Origin: JANYJZ01 sp964523395 | GTDB taxonomy: Bacteria > Bacteroidota > Ignavibacteria > UBA10030 > SZUA-254 | Assembly (NCBI GenBank): GCA_964523395.1 | Contig: CAZFXS010000002.1 | Coordinates: forward strand, 186,001 to 250,000 | Reading direction: 5' to 3' | DNA: 64,000 nt | In this document: one piece after another, positions 1 to 8,290 of the stretch | Position numbering within the stretch: the stretch's first letter is position 1 | Layout of the letters: each line of letters opens with the position of its first letter | Made by a program: the position numbers and the translations under genes | Notes under the pieces: model-generated | Database searches by the model: none | The model's input: only the letters and a program-made list of their open reading frames with translations | Told to the model about the DNA's origin: nothing

Positions 1-120
1 CTGAAGCCGGGTGAAATCTCTGTCAAGGGAATGCTGACGTATTATTATTGCTCGGATAAAGAGGGATGGTGCAGTAAGTTCAATCAGCCGTTTAACATAA
101 CACTGAATGTGAGCCGCTGA
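1..120 (+). CDS. C-terminal end of a truncated upstream gene
   Basis: An open frame runs from the window edge to a TGA at 118-120 and encodes about 39 residues. The tail contains a 'YYYCSD..GWC' pattern, a Tyr-rich strand with two cysteines. This resembles the C-terminal beta domain attached to some thioredoxin/NHL-type or DsbD-like proteins, but 39 residues are too few to name the family. It stops 6 bp before the next gene on the same strand, so the two may be co-transcribed. That it is coding is inferred from the open frame and the tight spacing. Confidence 0.5.
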   Translation: MKPGEISVKGMLTYYYCSDKEGWCSKFNQPFNITLNVSR

Positions 121-126
121 CCATTC

Positions 127-855
127 ATGGCGAGTGTATTTTTTATATCCGATATTCACTTCGGATTAGAATCAAAGGAAAAAGAGGAAATGAAACGCCG
201 GCGCGTCTTGTCGTTTCTCGATCATGTTCTTCACTACGGCAGTACGTTGTTTATCGTAGGCGATCTGTTCGACGCGTGGATTGAGTACAATACTGTGATT
301 CCAAAGGGCTTCCACCGCATCCTGACAAAAATTGAAGATTTGACACGGTCCGGGATTTCTGTTCACTATCTCGTCGGCAACCACGATTTCTGGATACGGG
401 ATTTCTTTCAACATGATCTTGGTGTCACAACATATGCTGATCCGGTGGAAATGACGCTTCAGAATAAAAAAATATATCTGCATCACGGCGACGGACTCGC
501 CCAGAAAGACGGCGGCTACAGAATGCTGAAAAAAGTCCTGCGCAATCCCGTCAATGTCAAACTCTTTTCATGGATTCATCCCGACCTCGGATTACGACTG
601 GCGCGATCCTCATCCAAAAAAAGCAGAGATTACACATCCACAAAGGATTACGGCGAACGCGACGGCATGATCCAGACTGCCACAGAAAAAATCAACAACG
701 GTTTTGATATCGTTATTATGGGACATCGTCACAAACCCGAATTCCGCACCATTGGTTCGGGAACATACATCAACCTTGGCGACTGGATATCGTACAATAC
801 ATATGGAGAGCTGGCAAACGGCCGCATCGAACTTAAGGAGTGGAAAACAGAATAG
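127..855 (+). CDS. lpxH: UDP-2,3-diacylglucosamine diphosphatase-like metallophosphoesterase (LpxH-like)
   Basis: This 242-residue calcineurin-type phosphoesterase would hydrolyse the pyrophosphate of UDP-2,3-diacylglucosamine to lipid X in lipid A synthesis, at the cytoplasmic face of the inner membrane. The metal-binding motifs appear in family order: D-x-H at residues 9-11, GDLFD at 45-49, GNHDF at 84-88, HHGD at 119-122 and GHRH at 199-202. Length matches LpxH (about 240). The ATG at 127 lies just after the preceding stop, and the next gene (class A PBP) starts 3 bp after this stop, so the two envelope genes look co-transcribed. The family assignment is firm. The exact substrate is inferred, because related phosphoesterases share these motifs. 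Confidence 0.82.
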   Translation: MASVFFISDIHFGLESKEKEEMKRRRVLSFLDHVLHYGSTLFIVGDLFDAWIEYNTVIPKGFHRILTKIEDLTRSGISVHYLVGNHDFWIRDFFQHDLGVTTYADPVEMTLQNKKIYLHHGDGLAQKDGGYRMLKKVLRNPVNVKLFSWIHPDLGLRLARSSSKKSRDYTSTKDYGERDGMIQTATEKINNGFDIVIMGHRHKPEFRTIGSGTYINLGDWISYNTYGELANGRIELKEWKTE

Positions 856-858
856 CGC

Positions 859-3081
859 ATGGCGACGAAGAAACCAAAAAAAAAACGTATTCGCATCCTT
901 GTTTTGTCGGGAACACTCCTCGCCATATTCATCACCTATGGCGCAGTGCTGATTTCCGGACTTCCCTCTCTTGAACAGCTTGAAAATCCGCGCTCTGAAC
1001 TCGCAACCAAAGTCTATTCGTCCGATGGGGTTATTCTTGACCAGTTCTATTTCAAAAACCGGACGCAAATAACGCTCGAAGAACTCCCCCAGAATCTGGT
1101 AAGTGCGCTGGTCGCGACAGAGGACAAAAATTTTTACAGCCATTGGGGCGTTGACATGCCCCGGTTCGCGCGCGCGATGGTGAAAAACGTATTCCTGCTT
1201 ACCCTTCGCGAAGGCGCGAGTACCATCACTCAGCAGTTGGCAAGAAATCTGTACGATCTTAAAGGCGCAAATGAGTCCGCTTTCGATAAAATGACAAGAA
1301 AAATCCGGGAATTCATCACCGCCATTCAGATCGAACGGAACTACACGAAGGAAGAAATTCTTGAGATGTACCTGAGCGTCGCGTACTTTGGCAGAAGCGC
1401 GTACGGGATTGCATCGGCGGCACAGATTTATTTTGGCAAAACACCGGCGGAACTTTCCCTCGGAGAAAGCGCTTTACTTATCGGTTTGCTGAAAGGCCCC
1501 GGCACATTTGATCCATTCCGCCACCCGGAACGGTCGATGAACCGCCGCAGTACCGTACTCAGTCAGATGGTAAAATATAATTACCTCACGGAAGAGGAAC
1601 AGGAAAAGGTGAAACAAGAAAAACTCGAGTTCCGGTCACTCGATGAACACCTCTCCACCGGTATTGCGCCGCATTTTGTCGAATCAATACGCCAGCAATT
1701 ACTGCAAAAATCTGAGAAGTATGGATTTGACATTTACCGCGATGGCTTGTCTGTCTACACTTCACTTGACAGCAGAATGCAGCAGTATGCGAATAAAGCG
1801 GTTGAAGAACATCTTACTGATTATCAGGCAAACTTCAACAAAGAATGGCATTGGAAAGAAAGAAAAAACGAACTGAACCAGGCAGTAGCGCTTGCCATCA
1901 GAACACTTGACAGTTACAGGCAATCAACTTCAAAGCAGCGCGACAGTCTGTTCCGCGCACTCAGCCGCGATAAGAGTTTTATTGATTCAATAAAAAAGGA
2001 AGCAACAAGAATTGAAGTCGGTTTTGTGGCTCTTGACCATAGCTCCGGAGGAATCCTTGCAATGGTCGGCGGATCAAATTTCAAAACGTTTAAATATGGA
2101 TTAAATCACGTCACCCAGATTCAACGACAACCGGGTTCGGCATTTAAACCGTTCGTCTATACAGTAGCGGTGGATAACGGATATCCTCCCTGTTTCGAAT
2201 TACTGAATCAGCCCATTATTATACTTATGCCTGACGGCAAGCGATGGGCACCGGAAAATTTCGACCATACATTCGGCGGAAAGAATACCCTGCGGGAAGG
2301 TATCAAACATTCTATCAACCTTATAGCAATCCGCGCGATTATGGAAATTGCGCCGGTAAAACAGGTCATCGATTACGCACACCGCATGGGAATTTCCTCA
2401 CAATTGCCTCCATATGAATCACTTGCGCTTGGCACAGGTGAAGTTCAACCGCTGGAAATTACCGCTGCGTATGGTGTATTTGCGAATAAGGGTGTGTATG
2501 TTGAACCTATTTCCATTCTGAGGATTGAAGATAAAGACGGAAATCTTATCGAAGATAATCAACCGAAACGGCGTGAAGTACTAAGTGAAGAGACCGCGTA
2601 CATTATGACAAGTATGCTGGAGGGAAACGTTAATGAAGGCACCGGGTTACGCGTAAGAAATTATTATTCCACCGGACCGGCAGCTGGTAAAACCGGAACG
2701 ACACAGGAATATGCGGATGCGTGGTTTATCGGGTTCACACCAAAAATTACCGCAGGGGTTTGGGTGGGGTTCGATAATAAAACAGTTCACTTTACCACAA
2801 ATGACGGGCAGGGCGGAAGAGCCGCGGGACCAATCTGGGGGAAATTCATGCAGGCAGTGTATGATGACCCTGAAATCGACATGCCGGTGGATTATTTTTC
2901 ACAGCCGGATGGCATTGTGCGCGATACAATATGTGTCGAGACGAAGAAAATCGCCACACAGTTTTGTCCGCAACGGATGGAAGAAATTTTCAATAAAAAT
3001 TACCTGCCGGGAAAGTGCCAGAAGCATACAAGCTGGCATAAGCAGGATGAAGAAGATTCAAACAATGCTATTAATTTTTAA
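859..3081 (+). CDS. Class A penicillin-binding protein (bifunctional transglycosylase/transpeptidase)
   Basis: This 740-residue peptidoglycan synthase of the PBP1A family has a basic N-terminus and one membrane anchor (about residues 11-33). The GT51 glycosyltransferase domain follows, with the catalytic 'TEDKNFYSHWG' motif (Glu88) and 'STITQQLARN' at 121-130. The penicillin-binding transpeptidase domain has SxxK at 427-430 (Ser427 nucleophile), SxN at 485-487 and KTGTT at 611-615. All expected catalytic motifs are present, so it should polymerise and cross-link glycan strands in the periplasm. It follows the LpxH-like gene by 3 bp. The short C-terminal tail carries a few Cys residues and no OB or PASTA domain. 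Confidence 0.95.
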   Translation: MATKKPKKKRIRILVLSGTLLAIFITYGAVLISGLPSLEQLENPRSELATKVYSSDGVILDQFYFKNRTQITLEELPQNLVSALVATEDKNFYSHWGVDMPRFARAMVKNVFLLTLREGASTITQQLARNLYDLKGANESAFDKMTRKIREFITAIQIERNYTKEEILEMYLSVAYFGRSAYGIASAAQIYFGKTPAELSLGESALLIGLLKGPGTFDPFRHPERSMNRRSTVLSQMVKYNYLTEEEQEKVKQEKLEFRSLDEHLSTGIAPHFVESIRQQLLQKSEKYGFDIYRDGLSVYTSLDSRMQQYANKAVEEHLTDYQANFNKEWHWKERKNELNQAVALAIRTLDSYRQSTSKQRDSLFRALSRDKSFIDSIKKEATRIEVGFVALDHSSGGILAMVGGSNFKTFKYGLNHVTQIQRQPGSAFKPFVYTVAVDNGYPPCFELLNQPIIILMPDGKRWAPENFDHTFGGKNTLREGIKHSINLIAIRAIMEIAPVKQVIDYAHRMGISSQLPPYESLALGTGEVQPLEITAAYGVFANKGVYVEPISILRIEDKDGNLIEDNQPKRREVLSEETAYIMTSMLEGNVNEGTGLRVRNYYSTGPAAGKTGTTQEYADAWFIGFTPKITAGVWVGFDNKTVHFTTNDGQGGRAAGPIWGKFMQAVYDDPEIDMPVDYFSQPDGIVRDTICVETKKIATQFCPQRMEEIFNKNYLPGKCQKHTSWHKQDEEDSNNAINF

Positions 3082-3131
3082 CAGGAGGGAATAGAGATAC
3101 AGCACTCGTCCGATTACCGCAAGGATTGCCG

Positions 3132-3275
3132 CTAACCTTTTAATTCCGCTTCAAAAATATTGTCATCGTCGTCCGGAGAAACCTGAACAGGTTCTTCCCC
3201 GCTTTTCTTCTTAAACAAGGCTACCAGTGGAACTGTAACAAGGGCAAGTATCCCTGCCCATTTAAGTATTTTCAT
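3132..3275 (-). CDS. Small single-span membrane protein, function unknown
   Basis: A 47-residue protein starting at the ATG at 3275, chosen over a longer frame because a GAGGGG-type ribosome binding site sits just upstream. Residues 2-24 form one hydrophobic segment. A KKK cluster and an acidic tail (DDDD near residue 35) follow, which suggests an N-out/C-in anchor with a short cytoplasmic tail. I do not recognise a family. It is convergent with the class A PBP gene and lies on the same strand as the receiver-domain gene upstream. Confidence 0.55.
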   Translation of the reverse strand: MKILKWAGILALVTVPLVALFKKKSGEEPVQVSPDDDDNIFEAELKG

Positions 3276-3436
3276 AAACCCTTTCCCCTCATTTGCTGAC
3301 ACCTGTACGTACAACCCCCTTTCATGAATTAGATGTTTGACGCAACATAAATAAAATCCAACCATGTGTTGGTGACGAATATCACCAAAATACCAACTAC
3401 ATGGCACAAGTCTTGTGCAAACCGGAATCGGGAAAA

Positions 3437-3814
3437 TCAGAGAGGAACAATCTGCTTGATGCGGGCAACGAGATACTCAAAATCAAACGGTTTTGTTATG
3501 TATTCGACCGCTCCATGCTTTTTCGCAAACGCCTTGGCACTGAGGTTATTGTAGGCCGTAAGAAAAACAAACGGGATTTGTGCATATTGTTTTACCTGAC
3601 GCACCTTCTCAAAAAAATCAAAGCCATCGATACCTGGTAATTTAATGTCGGCTATGATAATATCAATCGGTTTGCCATCGAGCTCTTTTAACGCAGATTC
3701 TGCCGACGCAAGGCTAATGACGTTATACCCCTGATCAACCAGAAGATTTCCCAAGGCGGTAAGAAGCTCTCGCTCATCCTCCAAAAATAATATGGTTTTT
3801 TGTCCACTCATCAT
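3437..3814 (-). CDS. Stand-alone response regulator receiver domain
   Basis: This 125-residue CheY-like receiver domain has no output domain. Visible phosphorylation-site residues are the acidic pair near residues 12-13, phospho-acceptor Asp56 in 'IADIKLPG', Thr86 in 'FLTAYN' and Lys108 in 'ITKPFD'. It should accept a phosphoryl group from a histidine kinase and act through protein-protein contact. No kinase is encoded nearby, so its partner is unknown. The start at 3814 is followed by a second ATG codon; no strong ribosome binding site is visible. Confidence 0.9.
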   Translation of the reverse strand: MMSGQKTILFLEDERELLTALGNLLVDQGYNVISLASAESALKELDGKPIDIIIADIKLPGIDGFDFFEKVRQVKQYAQIPFVFLTAYNNLSAKAFAKKHGAVEYITKPFDFEYLVARIKQIVPL

Positions 3815-3981
3815 CGTTAGAAGTCTTGAACGGATTCTTAACCAGCTTGTTGCACAAATCTAATATAATTTTTCACATGGCGAAAGTCAATTGTTCACCC
3901 CGACAATTGAATAAATTACTCCAATAGCATCGTTTTTTTGGCTGTGACATGTTCTTGATTGGATTACGGGGTCGAGCTAAA

Positions 3982-4009
3982 ACCCCGACTTAAAAAGAAA
4001 AGCCGGGGT
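3982..4009 (-). terminator. Probable hairpin terminator after the Ig-repeat protein
   Basis: ACCCCGACTT at 3982-3991 pairs, with one mismatch, with AAGCCGGGGT at 4000-4009 across an A-rich loop. It lies 25 bp beyond the stop of the 4034-7618 gene on the minus strand. No long T-run follows, so this is a moderate call. Confidence 0.45.
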
Positions 4010-4033
4010 AGATGGGATTAAGATTTATGTTTC

Positions 4034-7000
4034 TTATTTGATAAGCAACATTCTACGTGTAAGCGTAAAGCTCCTTACAGGATCCGATAAGCTCATACCC
4101 GAAAGGCTGTAATAGTAAACCCCACTAGCCATTTGGTTCGCGTCAAAGGTTACTTCGTTCATACCAGCTTCAAATAGTTGATGATCGATGAGAATAGCCA
4201 TTTCCTGACCCATAATATTGTATACCTTCAAGGTCAGAATTTGATCCTCTACTAGGGAGAACTGAATTGTTGTTGTGGGATTAAATGGATTCGGAAAGTT
4301 CTGGTCAAGCCGCATTACCTCAGGCATGTCTTCTGCTGTCAGCAGATCGACACCTGACTGTGGCTCTACCCTCAACGGTATGATGCCAGAGGGTGACAGG
4401 TACGGGATGTCTTTAAGCCGGTTGGTACCCTGCAGTCGTAGCGAATCGGCCCAACTGGAGGTATCCAAAACCCCTGAGAATGCAGTGTTCAGGCCACACA
4501 GAAGTGAATCGAGGTTATTATAACGCCAAATTTGCCCTCCATAAGTATCATGATATGTCATCATCGAGTCCCCGGCAGCAGCAATTTCCCGTACAAGCAT
4601 CCCGGTGAATGGGCTCGCGGGGGCATTTAATCTCAATTCTCCAAATCCCCGAGTTGTAATCCCCAGTTGACTAAGTAGAATATTAAATTTCAAGGTCAGC
4701 AAATCGGCAAATGTTTTATCGTTATGTTTCGTCGGAGGCAGGCTTGACTGTGCCTTCACAAAAGGCCTGCTACCGAGCAGATCGAATCCTTTTCCAATCA
4801 AAGTGTGTGGCCCTTTGTTGAAAAGGGATTTGTACATATCATTGCTTTTCTTCAAAGCGACCCAACCATAGTACTTGCTCGAATCAGGTGAACTCTTTGC
4901 TACGCCGATGATCCAGGGTTGCGTAGCAAAACCGGCCTGGGCAAAGGCCAAATCCCGCACAGATGCCATATTCGGCATGGGTAATTCCGACCACTGCCGA
5001 TCCGGTGCGACAGATTTTGCATTAGGCGTTCTTGTGATTGGCCCAAGATACAACTTGGAGATCAGTTGCATCCTGGCTTTCGTGCTACGGCCTTTAATCA
5101 CCAGGGGTTCGGATGGATGAAGTATACCTCCTGAGAATCGCCATGTTTTCTTTGATCCTGTACCGGTAAAAGAACCATTCGTGGATATGATTTCTTTCAC
5201 ATCATTTGCGAAGATCACATTTATTTCTGTCACGTCGCTACTCAACGTATTTTGCAGTGTAAACTCCCAATATTGAGTTACCGGCTTTTTGGGAACAGCT
5301 TTTTTTACAGTCAGCGAATCATAGACGAATGTCCTGTATCTCGTCTCGTACACTGCCGATAACTTGAAGTACACCGCGATAGAGTGATCTGCCGATACCA
5401 CGCTAAACGTGTACATGTTACTCGCACCGACCGAAAAACCGTCTACGATAACGCTGTCAATCGCGTAATGATCGTCCGGCGTGAAAATAAAACCCTGGCC
5501 GCTTCCGTATGGAACAGCAACACTGCCGGAGGGGCTGATACTTCCATGCGCACCTGCGGTTGCCGTTATCGTGTATGTGTTGATGGCAAACGAAACGGTT
5601 ATCGTATGCTCGGCAATGACATTACGTAACGTGAAGAACGGGACGGCGCCGACGGATACGTCATCGAGCAGCACATCTGCAACGTGATAATGCGGGTCAG
5701 GGATGAATTGTATCACAAGGCTATCTGCACGTTGGACCATGACCACGCCGGACGGGGTGGCAGAACCGTTTGATCCAGCTATCACTGTTACCGGGAATCT
5801 GCTTTGTATAAACGTTGCATGAATGGTATGGTTCGTGGTTACATTAAAAAATGTATACGCCTCTGCTCCTGCCTGGCCAGCACCATCGATAAAGAGACTG
5901 TCGACCTGATAGCCGATTGCAGGAGTAATATTAAATGTCTGATTTCCGCCATATGGGGCAAGAACTGGCCCCGATGGTGAAATGGATCCTTGTGGGTCGG
6001 TAGTCGCAGTAATAATCGGATCAACAGTATCGGCATATACGGAAGAGATGACGGCATTAAAATCACCATTGCCACCATAGCTTCCGGTAATTGTGTGAAG
6101 ACCTAGAGTGAGGGAAGATGTGGCCATACTTGCTATTCCACCGGTCATCGAAACCGGTCCGAACGGCGAACCGTCTATGGAAAATAAGATGGAGCCGGTG
6201 GGTGTTCCACTTCCCGGAGCAATGGGGTTAATGATTGTTGAAATTGTGACCGACTGACCAACATAGGAAGGGTTCGGGTTTGCACTAACGGTGGCCACAA
6301 CGTCTGCCTTGTTGACCGTTTGGTTGATTACGGAGGAAGTACTGCCACTAAAATTCGCATCGCCATTGAATGATGCAGTGAATGAGTGTGAACCGCCGGA
6401 AGCAGTATACACGGCCAGATATGTAGCAGTTCCTGAAGCTATTGTCACCGGAGCCCCGAGTGGATTTACTCCATCGAAGAACGTCACTGTTCCAGTGATC
6501 GTTCCGGGAGTTATAGAAGTTACGCTTGCTGTCAGGGTAACCGGTTGACCCGATACTGATGGATTGTGGTCAGAAGCCAACCCGACCAATGTTGTCGCTT
6601 TCACCTTCTGGTCCAGTACCGGGGAAATACTACCGGCAAAGAAGACATCGCCGACATATGACGCAGTTACGGAATGAGATCCGGGTGCAAGCCCTGAGGT
6701 CGAAATGGCTGCATTTCCACCACTTAAAACAGCTGAACCGAGGCTCGATACACCATCATAGAACGTGACCGATCCTGTTGGACTACCGGGAAACGAAGAT
6801 GAGACTGTAGCTGTGAGGGTTACTGACTGACCGAAAACAGACGGATTGTTGTTAGAGGCAACAACCGTAGTTGTTGTACCCTGAACAAACTGGTTTACGG
6901 TGGACGACGTACTGGTATCAAATGTTGCATCCGCATTAAATGTTGCGGTAAGATCATGTGAGCCAAATGTCAATGCAGACGTACTCAAGCTTGCGTTGGC

Positions 7001-7618
7001 CGAAATGTTTAATGTCGATGTTCCAAGCGGGGTTCCTCCATCATAAAAGGTGACTGTCCCCGTCGGAGTTCCCGGAAGCGGAGACGACACATCTGCTGTG
7101 AGGGTTATACTCTGGCCAAACGCCGAGGGATTTAAATTAGAGGACAATGTCGTTGTCGTTGGGGACTTCGCTGATCGAATTCCATCGACAGGCAAAAGCA
7201 GAGTCGGAGAATCTGTGGAAATATGTACGATGTTACCGGTATATGTTCCCAATACTGCTGTGTTCAATCGTACATAAAGAGTAGTAGGTGGAATCGACGA
7301 TGGGCCATTTTGGCTAATTCTGATAAATCCCGGAGGAGCTATCCATGTTATTTGGTTCTGGGAAATCTCAAAACCGGCGGGCGCTGTCACGTCAACGTCA
7401 GAGCTGATATTGGTGCTTGAGACGATGTACGACTGCGGAGGACAAGGAATTGTGTTAGTTTGGATAAACCCGCTCATTGAAGAGACAGAGGTTTGAATTT
7501 GACCCTGAACTTGTGCCCCACTCAAGAAAAGCAGTAACACGATCCAAGCGCTGTACGGCGGGGTAAGTCCATGATTGCGAGCAACGGCTTGAGTTTTTAG
7601 GAAATGGTTTGTTTTCAT
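4034..7618 (-). CDS. Large secreted Ig-like repeat protein with T9SS sorting domain
   Basis: About 1194 residues from the ATG at 7618, which has a GAGAGG site upstream. The frame is open 42 bp further, but the signal peptide (KTNHF.., hydrophobic core, 'AQVQGQ') begins here. The N-terminal part is followed by four tandem Ig-like domains of about 90 residues, each with 'NPS..GQS(V/I)TLTA' and 'TGTVTF(Y/F)DG'. Three repeats of about 70 residues with 'TA..G..GS.SPSG' follow, resembling InlB B-repeats. A unique region and a C-terminal sorting domain beginning 'LDQNFPNPFNPTTTI' and ending 'LTRRMLLIK' complete it. By family knowledge it should be exported by the type IX system and attached or released outside the cell. 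Adhesion is plausible but inferred. Confidence 0.85.
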   Translation of the reverse strand: MKTNHFLKTQAVARNHGLTPPYSAWIVLLLFLSGAQVQGQIQTSVSSMSGFIQTNTIPCPPQSYIVSSTNISSDVDVTAPAGFEISQNQITWIAPPGFIRISQNGPSSIPPTTLYVRLNTAVLGTYTGNIVHISTDSPTLLLPVDGIRSAKSPTTTTLSSNLNPSAFGQSITLTADVSSPLPGTPTGTVTFYDGGTPLGTSTLNISANASLSTSALTFGSHDLTATFNADATFDTSTSSTVNQFVQGTTTTVVASNNNPSVFGQSVTLTATVSSSFPGSPTGSVTFYDGVSSLGSAVLSGGNAAISTSGLAPGSHSVTASYVGDVFFAGSISPVLDQKVKATTLVGLASDHNPSVSGQPVTLTASVTSITPGTITGTVTFFDGVNPLGAPVTIASGTATYLAVYTASGGSHSFTASFNGDANFSGSTSSVINQTVNKADVVATVSANPNPSYVGQSVTISTIINPIAPGSGTPTGSILFSIDGSPFGPVSMTGGIASMATSSLTLGLHTITGSYGGNGDFNAVISSVYADTVDPIITATTDPQGSISPSGPVLAPYGGNQTFNITPAIGYQVDSLFIDGAGQAGAEAYTFFNVTTNHTIHATFIQSRFPVTVIAGSNGSATPSGVVMVQRADSLVIQFIPDPHYHVADVLLDDVSVGAVPFFTLRNVIAEHTITVSFAINTYTITATAGAHGSISPSGSVAVPYGSGQGFIFTPDDHYAIDSVIVDGFSVGASNMYTFSVVSADHSIAVYFKLSAVYETRYRTFVYDSLTVKKAVPKKPVTQYWEFTLQNTLSSDVTEINVIFANDVKEIISTNGSFTGTGSKKTWRFSGGILHPSEPLVIKGRSTKARMQLISKLYLGPITRTPNAKSVAPDRQWSELPMPNMASVRDLAFAQAGFATQPWIIGVAKSSPDSSKYYGWVALKKSNDMYKSLFNKGPHTLIGKGFDLLGSRPFVKAQSSLPPTKHNDKTFADLLTLKFNILLSQLGITTRGFGELRLNAPASPFTGMLVREIAAAGDSMMTYHDTYGGQIWRYNNLDSLLCGLNTAFSGVLDTSSWADSLRLQGTNRLKDIPYLSPSGIIPLRVEPQSGVDLLTAEDMPEVMRLDQNFPNPFNPTTTIQFSLVEDQILTLKVYNIMGQEMAILIDHQLFEAGMNEVTFDANQMASGVYYYSLSGMSLSDPVRSFTLTRRMLLIK

Positions 7619-8080
7619 AAGACACCTCTCACATTGTATCATGGATTCTGAGCTTAGCATTGGTTAGAAGTATTTCGCTCGATGGCAATTTTCTAGAGGG
7701 AGTGGAATACCGTGTAGCAAGTGTATTTAATCAGCAAAATCTACGCCACGAAGACAACAAAAAAGAACGGTGATTGATTGAGAAATGAGAGTGTATGGTG
7801 ATATTTCGGAGTTATTTATCGGAAGAATTTTTCAAATCTAATAAGGAATATTTTTTCTCCTTTCATTTGTGAGAAGGATCGGTTCAATACAGCTTATAGT
7901 GTTACAGTTTGATTTCAAACCATGGCGGTCATGAACCCCCGCCTACGGGCCGCTCCGGCGGGCAGGAATTCATGACCGAAAAAGAGGCTGCTGTGAAACT
8001 GTAACGGTACCTACAGCTTTACATATTTGGAATTCTGGGTGAGATATAGTAAATTTTACACGCAAACCTTTGTTTTTCTC
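7619..8080. other. Intergenic region without a recognisable gene; holds a nested palindrome
   Basis: This 460 bp gap separates the divergent Ig-repeat gene and tRNA-Leu. No coding frame is supported. The first half is AT-rich and shows nothing specific. The second half holds the nested inverted repeat at 7901-8005 described separately. Confidence 0.6.
7901..8005. repeat. Nested three-level inverted repeat upstream of tRNA-Leu
   Basis: Three concentric arm pairs are visible: GTTACAGTTT (7901-7910) with AAACTGTAAC (7996-8005); CGGTCATGAA (7926-7935) with TTCATGACCG (7969-7978); and CCCGCC (7938-7943) with GGCGGG (7957-7962). The GC-rich core contrasts with the AT-rich surroundings. It could be a cruciform-type repeated palindrome or the remains of a small mobile element. 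Confidence 0.7.
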
Positions 8081-8164
8081 GCCCGGATGGTGAAATTGGC
8101 AGACACGCTAGCTTCAGGAGCTAGTGGCCGCAAGGTCATGCAGGTTCAAGTCCTGTTCCGGGCA
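8081..8164 (+). tRNA. tRNA-Leu (anticodon CAG)
   Basis: The acceptor stem GCCCGGA (8081-8087) pairs with TCCGGGC (8157-8163), with discriminator A at 8164. The anticodon stem CTAGC/GCTAG encloses the loop TTCAGGA with CAG at 8115-8117. A long variable arm, typical of tRNA-Leu, and a GGTTCAAGTCC T-loop are present. CCA is not encoded. Confidence 0.97.
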
Positions 8165-8290
8165 CTTAGAATATCGCCCCTTCACTTGAAGATATGCTCA
8201 TTAAAATTCTCTGAACTTTCGTCAGCAAACCTCTCCGATACTACTGTTCATCTTCACCGACACACCAAATTCCGACATTGCTTCAATCAC

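Noticed and set aside
610..1143. 177-codon frame on the minus strand
   Set aside because: It lies opposite the strongly supported LpxH-like and PBP genes, has no recognisable domain and no ribosome binding site.
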